Assembly (NCBI RefSeq): GCF_003051005.1
Contig: NZ_QAOW01000007.1
Coordinates: 228,066-292,065, forward strand
Source of the DNA: Rhodococcus sp. OK519
GTDB lineage: Bacteria; Actinomycetota; Actinomycetes; Mycobacteriales; Mycobacteriaceae
Direction: 5' to 3'
DNA length: 64,000 nt
A program made the translations under genes and the position numbers. The stretch's first letter is position 1; every line of letters starts with the position of its first letter. Below the pieces are notes generated by a model, which worked only from the letters and a program-made list of their open reading frames with translations, did no database searches and had not been told where the DNA came from. This document shows, one piece after another, positions 62,343 through 64,000 of the stretch.

Positions 62343-62969
62343 ATGAGTGGCCGTTCAACACAGCGAGATACACGCGACCGGATTCTGATCGCGGCGGCGA
62401 CAATGCTCGGCGAAGATCCCCCGGCTCGGCTGAGCGTCCGCGGTGTCGCAGCACGAGCCGGCGTGAGCACGGGGTCGCTTCGTCACTTCTTTCCGACTCA
62501 GCGAGAGCTTGTCGAGACCGTTGTCGCGGGGCTCTACGACATCGAGATCCCCGACGACCCGATCTATGACACCGAGCGAACACCCGCGGAGCGCCTCGTC
62601 GCATGTTTGCGGCTGATGCTCTCGGAATTCGGCACCGGCGATCGCGCGCGTGAGCGGTGGCGCGCGATGTACGAGTCGTACATCGCTTCCGGCCTGGGTG
62701 AAGAGGAGTCCGCCGTGTACCTCGCGCTCGAGCGGTTGGGGCTCCGCCGAATCGAGCGTTGGTTGGCCGTCCTAATAGACGAAGGCGCAATCCCTGCAGG
62801 TCAGGCGGAGCGACGTGCGCGATTCCTGACCACCGTCCTCAACGGGCTCGCCACAGAACGCGCGCTCCCGGCCAACGCTATGCGATTTGCATCCGAGACC
62901 GAGACCCTCCAACTGGCCGTTGGCGCAGTCATCGGCGACACACCGGCGACGGGACAGTCGGGCTCCTGA
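62343..62969 (+). CDS. TetR/AcrR-family regulator
   Basis: 208 residues. The helix-turn-helix spans ILIAAATMLGEDPPARLSVR and GVAARAGVSTGSLRHFFPTQ, the TetR signature. The rest is helical (WRAMYESYIASGLGEEESAV and RFLTTVLNGLATERAL). GGGAGG lies nine bases before the ATG. The 17-bp element shared by its own upstream region and the beta-lactamase/membrane protein control region strongly suggests it represses all three. The ligand is unknown; a cell-wall-active compound is a natural guess. Confidence 0.85.
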   Translation: MSGRSTQRDTRDRILIAAATMLGEDPPARLSVRGVAARAGVSTGSLRHFFPTQRELVETVVAGLYDIEIPDDPIYDTERTPAERLVACLRLMLSEFGTGDRARERWRAMYESYIASGLGEEESAVYLALERLGLRRIERWLAVLIDEGAIPAGQAERRARFLTTVLNGLATERALPANAMRFASETETLQLAVGAVIGDTPATGQSGS

Positions 62970-62999
62970 CTTGTCCGAACCAGCGTTCACGATGACACG

Positions 63000-64000
63000 G
63001 AGGACGAGATCCACACTTCATACCCGCACTCGCCACCGCGCTCCCTCGGATCGTTCGAGCACATCATCGACCTCTACGGGGGACGCACCCGCTCTCGGTA
63101 GGCATCGAGCGATCCGGGGGTCGCGGAAGGTTCTGCCGCTCGGACAATCCATTCCCCTTCACGTAGTTCACGGGAGCGACTGGGTCGCGGAAGCGGCGGC
63201 GGAACAGAGACGTCCCATCGACTCCGCCGGCAGTCCACTAGCCCAAGCAACGCTTATGGCCGACGCCTCCGGTGTTCTCGGGGCCGTTGTTCTGCTCACG
63301 TTCTCCCGCCGGATCACCGACGGCCGCGGTGCGCTTCAGGGAGCACGATCTGTTGACTCTGATCGGCGGTCGGCTACCGCCGGCTCGCCCGCTACCGGTC
63401 GCCCAGGAAACCTTGCTCGAACGCATGCCCTCGACAGTGGAGCCGGAACGAACCCCACCGCAGTCGCCTCATCACCACGCGGTGCGGCCACGTAGCGCCC
63501 CTTCGACGCGTCGCCACCGAGCGTCGGGGTCGCCCAGCTCGACCATGCGACGACCGAACGTCTTCGCGTGAATGCCCGCGCCCACGCCGCCACGGTTCAG
63601 GGGGCGATCTGTGTCGCAGCTGCCCAGTCCTTGTCCACGCTCACCGGCGCCGAGAGCGTTCGCGTCAACGCGCCAATCGACCTTCGCTCGGCGCCGTCTC
63701 TGGAGGATGACGTCGTGAACCGCTTCCCCCCGACGACGCTGGTCCTACAAGCAGCCTCGCCCAAGATTTAACAGCCAAGCTGCGAGTCTCACGCGCGCCG
63801 CGGCGCGCGTGAGACCGCATTGATACTCGCTTCGCTCGACCCCGTCGACGCCGTAGGAGCGGAAGCTGCGATGCTCACCGTCACTGACGCAGACTTGGAG
63901 ATCACCAACCTGGGCATCTCGGGTGCCGGTACACCATCCGCGGTCGCGATCCGGGGTCCGATCATGGCGACGCAAGTCCGCGATGAATCTATCCTCGGCG
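63000..64000 (+). pseudogene. Frameshifted PapA5-like acyltransferase (condensation superfamily), running off the window
   Basis: Pieces of one protein are spread over three frames. RSLGSFEHIIDLYGG (near 63040-63085) matches the usual start. IPLHVVHGSDWVAEAAAEQRR and FSRRITDGRGALQ (63150-63330) correspond to the acceptor half, with SRRITDG where HHxxxDG is expected. LLTLIGGRLPPARPLPVAQE (63350-63415) continues in another frame. ARAHAATVQGAICVAAAQSL then VRVNAPIDLRSA (63570-63690) continues in a third segment. After a TAA at 63769, LEITNLGISGAG (63895-63930) resembles the end. At least three frame changes and two stops show it is inactive unless the sequence is in error. The family transfers acyl chains to alcohols such as phthiocerol. 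Confidence 0.6.
63786..63815. repeat. 30-bp perfect palindrome inside the acyltransferase pseudogene
   Basis: GTCTCACGCGCGCCG is followed at once by its exact inverse. There is no loop and no T-run. It lies 15 bases after the TAA that breaks the pseudogene frame and could be part of an inserted element, a terminator for an old transcript or a recombination scar. Confidence 0.85.

Noticed and set aside
62887..63495. 202-codon plus-strand frame taken as a single gene
   Set aside because: It overlaps the TetR gene at its start, and only its middle part resembles protein. The pieces fit better as one frameshifted acyltransferase.

Overview
The window is 64 kb of high-GC actinobacterial chromosome with strong G/C third-position bias. 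It most resembles Rhodococcus or a close mycolate-containing relative. Supporting signs are a wax ester synthase/DGAT, a mycofactocin-type SDR, several MHS-family aromatic-acid permeases, an MmpL-type transporter, a three-gene gamma-butyrolactone cluster of the gbl type and an actinobacterial initiator tRNA. No rRNA genes, CRISPR arrays, intact insertion sequences or origins were seen.

Layout. (1) 1-16.9 kb is catabolic. It holds the end of a ring-hydroxylating-oxygenase reductase, an MHS permease and a hydrolase (+). A six-gene minus-strand operon (two SnoaL-like proteins, two SDRs, a KstD-like flavoprotein, an MHS permease) faces a divergent IclR regulator across a clear IclR-type operator. 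A second minus-strand set has a flavin hydroxylase, two permeases, malic enzyme and a LysR regulator. (2) 16.9-23 kb has a long acyl-CoA dehydrogenase, a DUF808 membrane protein, a short family A DNA polymerase and a GAF-ANTAR protein. (3) 22.7-29.3 kb is a complete urease operon, ureABCEFGD, plus a UT-type urea transporter. (4) 29.3-37.4 kb has a CNNM/CorC protein, an SDR, a frameshifted small membrane protein, an MMPL transporter, a secreted serine hydrolase with a repeat tract, and a catalase. (5) 37.4-41.5 kb is a tightly overlapping seven-gene operon that puts two Ogt-type methyltransferases, AlkA, AlkB, an Ada-type zinc domain and a second 2OG-Fe(II) oxygenase together with an ECF-like sigma factor. 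It looks like a self-contained alkylation-damage response unit. (6) 41.5-53.2 kb is mixed: polysaccharide deacetylase, Lrp, universal stress protein, WS/DGAT, HPPD, SDR, initiator tRNA with a strong terminator, and several small conserved genes. (7) 53.3-55.9 kb is the butyrolactone cluster (AfsA-like synthase, receptor, epimerase), then gpsA, a Baeyer-Villiger-type monooxygenase and a hydrolase preceded by a 19-residue leader ORF. (8) From about 59.5 kb the character changes. There are apparent gene fragments, small membrane proteins, a class A beta-lactamase lipoprotein and a TetR regulator that share a 17-bp operator, and a multiply frameshifted PapA5-like acyltransferase pseudogene running off the end.

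The strongest candidates for something new are the sigma-factor/alkylation-repair operon and the TetR/beta-lactamase regulon. All assignments rest on reading motifs and context by eye; no database search was possible.
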